From: Burkholderiaceae bacterium
GTDB taxonomy: Bacteria; Pseudomonadota; Gammaproteobacteria; Burkholderiales; Burkholderiaceae_E
Assembly (NCBI GenBank): GCA_016710525.1
Contig: JADJVQ010000017.1
Coordinates: 119,472-183,471 of the forward strand
Length of the DNA: 64,000 nt
Direction: 5' to 3'
Position 1 is the first letter of the stretch. Every line of letters starts with the position of its first letter. The position numbers were made by a program, and so were the translations under genes. Below the pieces are notes generated by a model. That model saw nothing but the letters and a program-made list of their open reading frames with translations, did not search any database and was not told the DNA's origin. Below, piece after piece: positions 8,860-16,479 of this stretch.

Positions 8860-9904
8860 GCGTCAGTCCGCCGGCGCCGCGGGCAAGTCCGTGCGCGGGC
8901 GGGCGGCCGGCGCAGCGTTTCCGGCTGCGACGGGCGGATCGGATACCAGGCGGCGGACCCGCGGTGCTGCGGCGCTGCTGCTGATGGGCCTTGCGCTGCA
9001 GGCCGGCTGTGCCAGCCGATTCGACGTGCAGGGACATCGCGGCGCACGCGGACTGGCCCCCGAGAACACCCTGGCGGCGTTCCGCACGGCGCTGGCGGCG
9101 GGCGTGGATACCGTCGAATCCGACATGGGCGTCACGCGCGACGGGGTGATCGTGATGGCCCATGACAGCCTGCTGAATCCGCAGATCGTCCGCCACGCCG
9201 ACGGCCGCTGGATCGAACCGCCCGGCGCGCCGATCCGCTCGCTCACGCTCGCGCAGCTGCGCGCCTACGACGTCGGCCGCCTGCGCCCGGGGGGCGACTA
9301 CGCCAGGCAGTGGCCGCGTCAGAAGCCAGCCGACGGCGAGCGTTTCCCGACGCTGACCGAACTGATCGAGCTGGTGAAAGCCCAGCCCCGGCCCGTTGCC
9401 CTGAACCTCGAAACGAAGATCACGCCGTCGTCGGGCGTGGACGTTGTCGCGCCCGCGGAGTTCGCCCGCCGTGTGGTCGATGCCGTGCGCGCCGCCGGCC
9501 TGCAGTCGAGCGTGACCGTCCAATCCTTCGACTGGCGCACGCTGCTCGAGGTCCGGCGGCTGGCGCCCGAGATCGCCACCGCCTGCCTGACCATCGAAAC
9601 CGAGCGGTCGAGCACCGTGCGGCCCGGGCCCGACGGGGCGTCGCCGTGGCACGCCGGCCTGAAGGCCGCCGATCATGGCGGCTCCGTGCCGCGGCTGGTC
9701 GCCGCGGCCGGCTGTTCGACCTGGTCGATGTTCTGGCGCGATCTCACCGAGCCGCGCGTGCGAGAGGCGAGGGCGCTGGGCCTGAAGGTGCTGCCCTGGA
9801 CGGTCAATGAGACGGCCGACATGTCGCGCCTGATCGCCTGGGGTGTCGATGGCCTGATCACCGACTATCCCGATCGCCTGATCGAACTGCGCCGGGCGCG
9901 CTGA
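8825..9904 (+). CDS. Glycerophosphodiester phosphodiesterase, lipoprotein
   Basis: 359 aa. After an Arg/Ala-rich N-terminus comes a lipoprotein signal (LLLMGLALQAGC, lipobox LQAGC), so the mature enzyme should be membrane anchored. The catalytic block HRGARGLAPENTLAAF, the metal-binding ESDMGVTRDGVIVMAHD and the late GLKVLPWTVNE and GVDGLITDYPD are all present, giving a complete GDPD TIM barrel. It would cleave glycerophosphodiesters to glycerol-3-phosphate and an alcohol. The N-terminal 40 residues before the hydrophobic core are unusually long for a signal peptide, so the true start may be an alternative codon downstream. Confidence 0.88.
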   Translation: MPCPSVFQELPERQSAGAAGKSVRGRAAGAAFPAATGGSDTRRRTRGAAALLLMGLALQAGCASRFDVQGHRGARGLAPENTLAAFRTALAAGVDTVESDMGVTRDGVIVMAHDSLLNPQIVRHADGRWIEPPGAPIRSLTLAQLRAYDVGRLRPGGDYARQWPRQKPADGERFPTLTELIELVKAQPRPVALNLETKITPSSGVDVVAPAEFARRVVDAVRAAGLQSSVTVQSFDWRTLLEVRRLAPEIATACLTIETERSSTVRPGPDGASPWHAGLKAADHGGSVPRLVAAAGCSTWSMFWRDLTEPRVREARALGLKVLPWTVNETADMSRLIAWGVDGLITDYPDRLIELRRAR

Positions 9905-10080
9905 CGGTCGGCAGGCCGCGCTTTTGCCGGGGCGCGCCGATTTTGACCATGCGTCACATTGCGGTGATCGACAGGTCACGGGGAGGGCTCTAGAGTCTGC
10001 ACTCCGTGGCCCGGGCCCCGTTGGGCGCCTGCCGAATTTCCCTGAGCCGCTGTTGCGGCACCTCTCTCCAAGGACCCGTC

Positions 10081-10587
10081 ATGAACGCACGTCGCGCAGG
10101 TCGCATCTTCGCTGTGTCACTGTCCCTTTCGCTGGCGCTGATGGCTTCGCAGGTGGGCGCTCAGGCAGCCAAGCCGGCCGATCCGCCGGCTGCCGCTCCA
10201 GCGGCTCCCGCCGCTCCCGCCGCTCCCGCCGCCGCTCTCGCCGCCGCGCCGGCGTCCGCCGATGCCATGTCGGGCATCGCGGCCGTCTACGGCAGCCGCT
10301 TTGCCGGACGCAAGACAGCCAGTGGCGCGCGCTACAACCCCAACGCGCTGACCGCGGCGCACAACACGCTGCCCTTCGGCACCCGGGTCAAGGTCACCGG
10401 CGTCAAGAGCAAACGCAGTGCGATCGTGGTCATCAACGACCGCGGCCCGACCACCGCCGGCCGGATCATCGACCTGTCGTCGGCTGCCGCCCGCAAGATC
10501 GGCATGTCCCGTCCCGGTCTGCGCCAGGTGACTCTGGAGGTGCTTTCGCAGCCCGCCGCCAAGACCCGAAAGGCCGCGAAGCAGTAA
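10081..10587 (+). CDS. rlpA: RlpA-like double-psi beta-barrel protein
   Basis: 168 aa: signal peptide (cleavage near QVGA-QA), an Ala/Pro linker made of repeated GCTCCCGCC codon groups, then a double-psi beta-barrel with SRFAGRKTASGARYNPN, AAHNTLPFGTRVKV, and INDRGP followed by GRIIDLS. The Asp and His positions of RlpA lytic transglycosylases are present. There is no SPOR domain, so septal targeting through denuded glycan is not predicted. Periplasmic, likely acting on peptidoglycan. The ATG at 10081 was chosen because the signal peptide begins there. Confidence 0.85.
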   Translation: MNARRAGRIFAVSLSLSLALMASQVGAQAAKPADPPAAAPAAPAAPAAPAAALAAAPASADAMSGIAAVYGSRFAGRKTASGARYNPNALTAAHNTLPFGTRVKVTGVKSKRSAIVVINDRGPTTAGRIIDLSSAAARKIGMSRPGLRQVTLEVLSQPAAKTRKAAKQ

Positions 10588-10591
10588 GTGG

Positions 10592-10614
10592 GCCCGCGCG
10601 CGGGGGGGGCGGGC
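10592..10614 (+). terminator. Possible terminator after rlpA
   Basis: Stem GCCCGC (10592-10597) pairs with GCGGGC (10609-10614) and is followed by TTCCTCGTT. The loop contains a G8 run that may be miscalled, so the loop length is uncertain. Confidence 0.4.
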
Positions 10615-10640
10615 TTCCTCGTTCCGGGGGGGGGGGGGGG
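10602..10640 (+). other. G8 and G15 homopolymer runs
   Basis: Runs at 10602-10609 and 10626-10640 lie in the 197-bp gap between rlpA and the sulfatase-like gene. They are similar to the G runs at 7755-7809 and, like those, may be artefactual. Confidence 0.8.
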
Positions 10641-10784
10641 CGGCAGCCGGCCAAGGATGCCGCGGGCGGCGCGGATCGCCGGCCGGGCCGCATTCCATTC
10701 GGTCGCGCCAACGAGATGGCCTGACTTGCGCACAGCGGGGGTTCACGCCCATCCTGCGGGCGGTTCCCTCCTGGAAAGCACGCC

Positions 10785-12494
10785 ATGAAATCCGTCGAGC
10801 CTGCCGTCAGCGGCCAGGGCGCCATCGCGCATCCCGCCTATCTCGCCCATTCCGACAAGTTCCGTCCCCGGGCCCACAAGGTCAACGACCGGGTCTGGTG
10901 CGCAGTCGGCTTCGGGCTGAGCAATGTCACGCTGGTGCTGGGCGACGAGGGCGCGATCCTGATCGACTCGGGCGAGTGCAACGAAGAGATGGCCGAAGCG
11001 ATCGAATCCTTCGGCGCGGCGCTCGATCGCCCGGTGGTGGCCGTCATCTGCTCGCATTCGCACTACATCTCCGGTACCGCCGAAGTCCTCAAGCGCTGGC
11101 CGGGGCCGATCCGCATCTACGCCCACGAGGACGTGGGCCAGGTGATGGCCGATGTCGGTGCCGAGATCGGGCCCGCCTACATGCGCCGGCTCAAGGTCCA
11201 GTTCGGCTATGACCTGCCGCGCAGCGGACCCGATTCGATGCCCAACCTGGGACTCGGGCCGTTCATGTTCCGCGAAGGCGTGAAGACGCCCGGCTTCGTC
11301 GAACCCACCGACCTGGTGCCGGCGGCCCTGACCGAGACCCGCATTGCCGGGCTGCGGGTGCGCCTGGATGGCCGCTATGCCTCGGATTCGCGCGACACCC
11401 TGATCATCGATTTTCCGGAGCTCGAGACGGTGGTCAACAACCACGTCTGGCCCTGCCTGTTCAACATCTATCCGCTGCGCGGCGAGCTGTACCGGGATCC
11501 GCTGGTCATGGTCCACGCGATCGACGAGATCCGGTCCGCGCAGCCGCAGTACCTGGTCGGGGTGCACGGCCTGCCGGTGATCGGCGGCGAATCGGTGCGT
11601 GCCTGCCTGAACGACTACCGCGACTCGATCCAGTACCTGTGGGACCAGACCGTGCGCGGCATCAATGCCGCGATGACGCCCGACGAACTCGCGGCCACGA
11701 TCGAACTGCCGCCGCGGCTCAAGAGCAGTCCGTGGGTCCAGCCGTTCTATGGCGAGACCCCCTATCACGTGCGAGCCATCCACAACGGCCTGTTCGGCTG
11801 GTTCGGCGGCGACACCGCGACCCTGCATCCGGTGGCACCGGCCCGGCGAGCGCAACTGCTGGTGGACGGCCTGGGCGGTCGCGATCGGGTGCTGGCACAG
11901 GCCCGGGAGGCCGTCGGCCGCGACGAGCATGTCTGGGCCGCCGAATTGTGCGCCCATCTGCTGCAGCTCGATCCGTCGGACAGCGCCGCCGCCGCGATGA
12001 AGGCCTCGGTGCTGCGCCACCTGGCCCAGCGCACCACGGCGGCCAATACCCGCGCCTTCTATCTCGAAGAGGCGCGTCGTCTCGAGGGCGGCGCGGCGGG
12101 GCAGCGCGTTCAGCCCGTGCGCCCGGTGCGTCCGGTGGTGATGCGGGCCGAACCGGGCCGTTTTCTTCGCGCCATCGCGGCGCGCCTGGACCCGGCCCGC
12201 AGTGCCGGCACCGACCTCGTGCTGCGCCTGACGCTGACGGGCACCGGCGTGGCAGGCGGGCTGCATGTGATCGGCGGTGTCGGCCGCTTCGTGGCCGGCG
12301 ATCCGGCCCTCACCGCCGAGCCGGGGCGCGTGGACCTCGGCCTCACCTGCGACAAGGACACCTGGGCCCTGCTGCTGGCCGGCCGCCAGACCCTGGCGCA
12401 GGCCCTGCAGGCCGGCAAGGCGCGCATGGATACCGGCGAGGCGCCGGCGCTGCTGGCTTTCTTCGACCTGTTCGACAATCTGTCGCTGCGCTGA
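10785..12494 (+). CDS. Alkyl-sulfatase-like metallo-beta-lactamase protein with SCP2 domain; metal motif altered
   Basis: 569 aa with the three-part layout of alkylsulfatases: beta-lactamase fold (about 1-290), dimerisation helices (about 300-440) and a C-terminal SCP2-like lipid-binding domain. The expected HxHxDH motif reads HSHYIS (near residue 95), losing the Asp and second His zinc ligands, and the equivalents of the glutamate ligands around NNHVWPCLFNIYPLRG are also not clear. HGLPVIGG retains one His. Thus it is related to SdsA-type sulfatases but probably has different or no sulfatase chemistry. It sits 13 bp upstream of a crotonase and near acyl-CoA genes, suggesting a role with fatty-acyl or sterol-like substrates. 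No signal peptide. Confidence 0.8.
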   Translation: MKSVEPAVSGQGAIAHPAYLAHSDKFRPRAHKVNDRVWCAVGFGLSNVTLVLGDEGAILIDSGECNEEMAEAIESFGAALDRPVVAVICSHSHYISGTAEVLKRWPGPIRIYAHEDVGQVMADVGAEIGPAYMRRLKVQFGYDLPRSGPDSMPNLGLGPFMFREGVKTPGFVEPTDLVPAALTETRIAGLRVRLDGRYASDSRDTLIIDFPELETVVNNHVWPCLFNIYPLRGELYRDPLVMVHAIDEIRSAQPQYLVGVHGLPVIGGESVRACLNDYRDSIQYLWDQTVRGINAAMTPDELAATIELPPRLKSSPWVQPFYGETPYHVRAIHNGLFGWFGGDTATLHPVAPARRAQLLVDGLGGRDRVLAQAREAVGRDEHVWAAELCAHLLQLDPSDSAAAAMKASVLRHLAQRTTAANTRAFYLEEARRLEGGAAGQRVQPVRPVRPVVMRAEPGRFLRAIAARLDPARSAGTDLVLRLTLTGTGVAGGLHVIGGVGRFVAGDPALTAEPGRVDLGLTCDKDTWALLLAGRQTLAQALQAGKARMDTGEAPALLAFFDLFDNLSLR

Positions 12495-12507
12495 TCGGGA
12501 GGCTGCC

Positions 12508-13344
12508 GTGAGTGCCTACCAGACCCTCACCTGGGAGCCCCTGGGTGCCGTGCTGCGCCTGACCGCCAACCGGCCGCAGGTCCTCAATGCCCAGAGCCGG
12601 GTGATGATCGAGGAGCTCGACGCGGCGTTTGCGCGGGCTGCCGCCGACGATTCGGTCCGCGTGATCATCGTGGCCGGCGCGGGCGAGCATTTTTCGGCCG
12701 GTCACGACCTGGGCACACCTGAAGAGATCGCCGACCGGGCCGCACGGGCCCGCCCGGAGGGCTTCCAGCACGAGCTGCGCGATCTCTCCGAGCTGTACCT
12801 CGAGACCTGCCTGCGCTGGCAGGACATTGCCAAGCCGACGATCGCGCAGGTGCAGGGTTATTGCATCATGGGCGGCCTGATGCTGGCATCGTGCTGCGAC
12901 CTGATCGTGGCCTCGGACGACGCACGTTTCGCCGACCGGTCGGTGCGCTGGGGCGGCGCGCACGTGCAATACCTGTCGATGCCCTGGGACCTCGGGCCGC
13001 GCAAGGCGAAGGAGTACCTGTTTACCGGAGACTATCTGAGCGCCCAGGAGGCCGCGCAGCTCGGCCTGGTGAACCGGGTGGTGCCGCGCCCGGCATTGGC
13101 CGACGAGACGCTGGCACTGGCCGGCCGCATTGCCGAGCAGGACCCATTCGCCCTGAGGATGGCCAAGGCCTCGGTCAACGAGATGCTCGAGGCGCAAGGT
13201 CATCGACAGGCGCTCGCGGGCGCCTTCAAGAACTACATGCTGACGATCCCGCATCGCCAGGACCTGGGGACCTATGGCGGCGCCGCCCGCACCGAGGGCG
13301 CGCGCCGCCGGATCGATCTGCTGAACCGCAAGAAACCAGGCTGA
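12508..13344 (+). CDS. Enoyl-CoA hydratase/isomerase family protein
   Basis: 278 aa, GTG start at 12508 preceded by CGGGAGG. Crotonase fold with the oxyanion loop FSAGHDLG and the helix block VQGYCIMGGLMLASCCDLI. The glutamate usually following GGG in hydratases (GGGxEL) is Met here, and the second catalytic Glu position also differs (SVRWGGAHVQYL), so simple enoyl-CoA hydration is doubtful; an isomerase, thioesterase or lyase of the crotonase superfamily is possible. Likely co-transcribed with the sulfatase-like gene upstream. Confidence 0.85.
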   Translation: MSAYQTLTWEPLGAVLRLTANRPQVLNAQSRVMIEELDAAFARAAADDSVRVIIVAGAGEHFSAGHDLGTPEEIADRAARARPEGFQHELRDLSELYLETCLRWQDIAKPTIAQVQGYCIMGGLMLASCCDLIVASDDARFADRSVRWGGAHVQYLSMPWDLGPRKAKEYLFTGDYLSAQEAAQLGLVNRVVPRPALADETLALAGRIAEQDPFALRMAKASVNEMLEAQGHRQALAGAFKNYMLTIPHRQDLGTYGGAARTEGARRRIDLLNRKKPG

Positions 13345-13468
13345 AGTCCGCCGGCGCGGCCTAACCCCCGCCAGGCCGGCCCGGCCTGCGGCAGCGCTCC
13401 GGACCGGCCTGCGGCGGCGCACCAATAGAGCCGCAACTCTAAAACGCCCGTTCGTCGGCTGTCCGTGT

Positions 13469-13497
13469 TTGACAGCAAACGATCGCCCCAGAATAGT
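13469..13497 (+). promoter_or_regulatory. Sigma-70-type promoter of the tetR gene
   Basis: TTGACA (13469-13474), a 17-bp spacer, then AATAGT (13492-13497), 27 bp before the TetR start. The -35 is a perfect consensus match and the -10 matches 4 of 6. Confidence 0.7.
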
Positions 13498-13509
13498 ACG
13501 GTCGTGCTA
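13494..13509 (+). promoter_or_regulatory. Candidate TetR operator
   Basis: TAGTACGGTCGTGCTA is an imperfect palindrome (12 of 16 positions symmetrical) overlapping the -10 hexamer and the predicted transcription start, the classic position for autorepression by a TetR-family protein. Confidence 0.6.
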
Positions 13510-13523
13510 AAACAGACCGGATC

Positions 13524-14171
13524 ATGAAAAAAGGCGAACTCACCCGAGCCGCGATCGTGGCGGCCGCACTCGAGCTGTCGGCGCGCGTCGGCCTGGAGGG
13601 CCTGACCATCGGCGCCCTGGCCGAACGCATGCAGATGTCCAAGAGCGGCGTCTTCGCGCACTTCGGCTCGCGCGAGGACCTGCAGATCGCGGTGCTCAAG
13701 GCCTACGAGCAGCGCTTCGTCGAGGACGTGCTGCTGCCGGGCCTGACCCAGCGTCGCGGCCTGCCGCGGCTGTGCGCCATCATGGAGCGCTGGCTCGAGC
13801 GCACGGCCGTCGAGGCCGCCAGCGGCTGCATCTGGATATCGGGCGCCACCGAATACGACGACCGCCCGGGGGCCGTGCGCGAAGAGCTCGTCGCCATGGT
13901 GCGCTCGTGGCAGCGCGAGCTGTCGCGTGCCGCGCAGCAGGCGCTGGACGCCGGCGACCTGCGGCCCGGCATGCAGGTCGCCGAGATGGTCTTCGAGCTG
14001 TATGGCGTCGTCCTGGTGCTGCACCATGACACCCGCCTGCTGAACAACCCCGATTCACTGGCCCGGGCGCGGCGCGTGTTTCGCCGCATCCTGGCCGCCT
14101 ATGCCGTTCCCGAGCGCCTGCAAGCGCACGAGCGTGCGCAAACGGCCGCGCCGGCCTCACTTCAGTTCTGA
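13524..14171 (+). CDS. TetR/AcrR family transcriptional regulator
   Basis: 215 aa. N-terminal helix-turn-helix: ALAERMQMSKSGVFAHFGSR is the recognition region at about residues 30-50, followed by a helical ligand-binding domain with a TetR_C-like end. The gene is 12 bp upstream of the acyl-CoA dehydrogenase and has a good promoter with an overlapping palindrome, so it most likely represses itself and the downstream beta-oxidation-type genes, with an acyl-CoA as the probable inducer (inference). Confidence 0.9.
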   Translation: MKKGELTRAAIVAAALELSARVGLEGLTIGALAERMQMSKSGVFAHFGSREDLQIAVLKAYEQRFVEDVLLPGLTQRRGLPRLCAIMERWLERTAVEAASGCIWISGATEYDDRPGAVREELVAMVRSWQRELSRAAQQALDAGDLRPGMQVAEMVFELYGVVLVLHHDTRLLNNPDSLARARRVFRRILAAYAVPERLQAHERAQTAAPASLQF

Positions 14172-14183
14172 CAGGAGCTTCTC

Positions 14184-15965
14184 ATGCCCCAATACCACCC
14201 GCCGATCCGCGAGATGCAGTTCGTCCTGCATGAACTGCTCGATGTCGAGGCGGCGTACCGCGAGATGCCACGGCATGCCGAGATCAATCGGGCGCTCATC
14301 GACCAGGTGCTCGTCGAGGGCGGCAAGTTCTGCGCCGAGGTGCTGCACCCGATCAACCGCAGCGGCGACGAAGAAGGCTGCACCTACGTCGGCGATGGCG
14401 TCGTGCGCACGCCCAAAGGCTTCAAGGAGGCCTGGGTGCAGTTTCGCGATGCCGGCTGGCCGACGCTCGCCTGCGAGCCCGATTTCGGCGGCCAGGGTAT
14501 GCCGGCCGCGGTCGGCATCGCCTTCCAGGAAATGATGAACTCGGCCAACCAGGCGTTCACCATGTATCCGGGACTCACCCATGGCGCCTATGACTGCCTG
14601 CTGGCCCATGGCACGCCTGAGCAGAAGGCCCTGTACCTGCCGCGCCTGGTGTCGGGCGAGTGGATGGGCACGATGTGCCTGACCGAACCGCACTGCGGCA
14701 CCGACCTCGGGATGCTGCGCAGCCGCGCCGAACCGCAGGCCGACGGCACCTACAAGATCACCGGCACCAAGATCTTCATTTCCGCCGGCGAGCACGACCT
14801 GGTTTCGAACATCGCCCACCTGGTGCTGGCCCGGCTGCCCGACGCACCGGCGGGCACCCGCGGCATCTCGCTGTTCATCGTGCCCAAGTTCCTGCCGGCT
14901 GCCGACGGCACCCTGGGCGGGCGCAACGGCGTGAAGGCCGCCCGCATCGAAGAGAAGATGGGCATCCACGCCAGTGCCACTTGCGTGCTCGACTTCGAGG
15001 GCGCGGTCGGCACGATGGTCGGCGAGCCCAACAAGGGCCTGAACGCGATGTTCGTGATGATGAACACTGCGCGCATCGGCGTGGGCGTGCAGTCGCTGGG
15101 GCTGACCGAGGCGGCCTACCAGAATGCGGTCGTCTATGCGCGCAAACGGCTGCAGAGCCGATCGCTGACCGGGCCGAAGGCGCCGGACAAACCCGCCGAT
15201 CCGATCATCGTGCACCCCGATGTGCGGCGCATGCTGCTCACCCAGCGAGCCTATCTGGAAGGCAGCCGCGCGTTCGCCTACTGGCTGGCGCTGCACGGCG
15301 ACCGCGCCGAACACCATCCCGACGAAGACGAGCGCAAGGCCAGCCACGATCTGCTCGCGCTGCTGACCCCGGTGGTCAAGGCCTTCCTGACCGACAACGG
15401 GTTCCTGTGCACCAACCTGGCCATGCAGGTCTACGGCGGCCATGGCTACATCCGGGATGCGGGCATGGAGCAGTACGTGCGCGACGCCCGCATCAACATG
15501 ATCTACGAGGGCACCAACACCATCCAGTCGCTGGACCTGCTGGGCCGCAAGGTGCTGGGCGACAACGGCGCCAAGCTGCGCAAGTTCGGCGCGCTGATCA
15601 AGGAACTGGTCGAAGAGCATGGCACCCGCGACGACATGGCCGAGTTCATCAACCCGCTGGCCGACCTCGGTGACAAGGTCGAGAAGCTGACCATGGAGAT
15701 CGGCATGAAGGCCTTCGGCAATCCCGACGAGGCCGGCGCCGCGGCGGTCGACTACCTGCGGGTGATCGGCCATCTGGTGATGGGCTACTTCTGGGTCCGG
15801 ATGGCCCGCATTGCGCTGGACCATCCCGACGATGATTTCTACAAGGCCAAGCTGGCGGTGGCCCGGTTCTATTTCGCCCGCCTGATGCCTGAAACGGCCG
15901 GTGCGATCCGCAGCGCCCGGGCCGGCTCGGCCAGCCTGATGGCGCTCGATGCCGCGCTGTTCTGA
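14184..15965 (+). CDS. Acyl-CoA dehydrogenase, DmdC-like long form
   Basis: 593 aa, start ATG 14184 with ACAGGAG upstream. Long acyl-CoA dehydrogenase with the N-terminal extension and C-terminal helical domain of the family that includes 3-methylmercaptopropionyl-CoA dehydrogenase: FAD-contact LTEPHCGTDLG, KITGTKIFISAGEHD, and catalytic base region MIYEGTN. It would oxidise an acyl-CoA to the enoyl-CoA, passing electrons to ETF. The actual chain specificity cannot be read from the sequence; members of this long family also act on ordinary acyl-CoAs. It is followed by genes for the remaining beta-oxidation steps. Confidence 0.9.
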   Translation: MPQYHPPIREMQFVLHELLDVEAAYREMPRHAEINRALIDQVLVEGGKFCAEVLHPINRSGDEEGCTYVGDGVVRTPKGFKEAWVQFRDAGWPTLACEPDFGGQGMPAAVGIAFQEMMNSANQAFTMYPGLTHGAYDCLLAHGTPEQKALYLPRLVSGEWMGTMCLTEPHCGTDLGMLRSRAEPQADGTYKITGTKIFISAGEHDLVSNIAHLVLARLPDAPAGTRGISLFIVPKFLPAADGTLGGRNGVKAARIEEKMGIHASATCVLDFEGAVGTMVGEPNKGLNAMFVMMNTARIGVGVQSLGLTEAAYQNAVVYARKRLQSRSLTGPKAPDKPADPIIVHPDVRRMLLTQRAYLEGSRAFAYWLALHGDRAEHHPDEDERKASHDLLALLTPVVKAFLTDNGFLCTNLAMQVYGGHGYIRDAGMEQYVRDARINMIYEGTNTIQSLDLLGRKVLGDNGAKLRKFGALIKELVEEHGTRDDMAEFINPLADLGDKVEKLTMEIGMKAFGNPDEAGAAAVDYLRVIGHLVMGYFWVRMARIALDHPDDDFYKAKLAVARFYFARLMPETAGAIRSARAGSASLMALDAALF

Positions 15966-16001
15966 TCCCGCCTTCCACCCCATTCATCGGAGCAAGTCAC
16001 C

Positions 16002-16469
16002 ATGACACACAAACCTTCAGGGCGCCTTGCCCGCATGGCGCCGGCACTCGCGGTGGCGCTGGCCTGCGTGGCCGGGCCGCTGCTGGCCCAGGGCGGCGCA
16101 GCCACCCCGGTCGGCCTGTGGAAGACCATCGATGACGACACCAAGCAGGCCAAGGCGCTGATCCGGGTGACCGAGCGCGACGGCCTGATCACCGGGCGCA
16201 TCGAAAAGATCCTGACCGACAAGGCCGATGCCAAGTGCGAGCTGTGCACCGACGAGCGCAAGGACAAGCCGGTGCAGGGCATGACCATCGTCACCGGCAT
16301 GAAGCGCGACGGCGAGCACTGGAGCGGGGGCCAGATCCTGGATCCCAACAATGGCAAGGTCTACCGCAGCCAGATGAAGCTGATCGACGGCGGCAAGCGC
16401 ATGGAAGTCCGCGGCTACATCGGCACGCCGCTGCTGGGGCGCACCCAGACCTGGCATCGTGAAGAATGA
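16002..16469 (+). CDS. DUF2147 exported protein
   Basis: 155 aa with a signal peptide (LAVALACVAGPLLAQ) and the DUF2147 pattern GLWKTIDDDTKQAKALI ... LDPNNGKVY ... VRGYIGTPLLGRTQTW. DUF2147 proteins are small periplasmic beta-barrels of unknown function often found beside acyl-CoA genes. It sits between the dehydrogenase and the bifunctional enzyme in one transcription unit. Confidence 0.9.
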   Translation: MTHKPSGRLARMAPALAVALACVAGPLLAQGGAATPVGLWKTIDDDTKQAKALIRVTERDGLITGRIEKILTDKADAKCELCTDERKDKPVQGMTIVTGMKRDGEHWSGGQILDPNNGKVYRSQMKLIDGGKRMEVRGYIGTPLLGRTQTWHREE

Positions 16470-16479
16470 GGAGCGCAGC

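Noticed and set aside
10602..10640. G-rich tract as a regulatory G-quadruplex
   Set aside because: Indistinguishable from a homopolymer artefact without reads; listed only as an observation.
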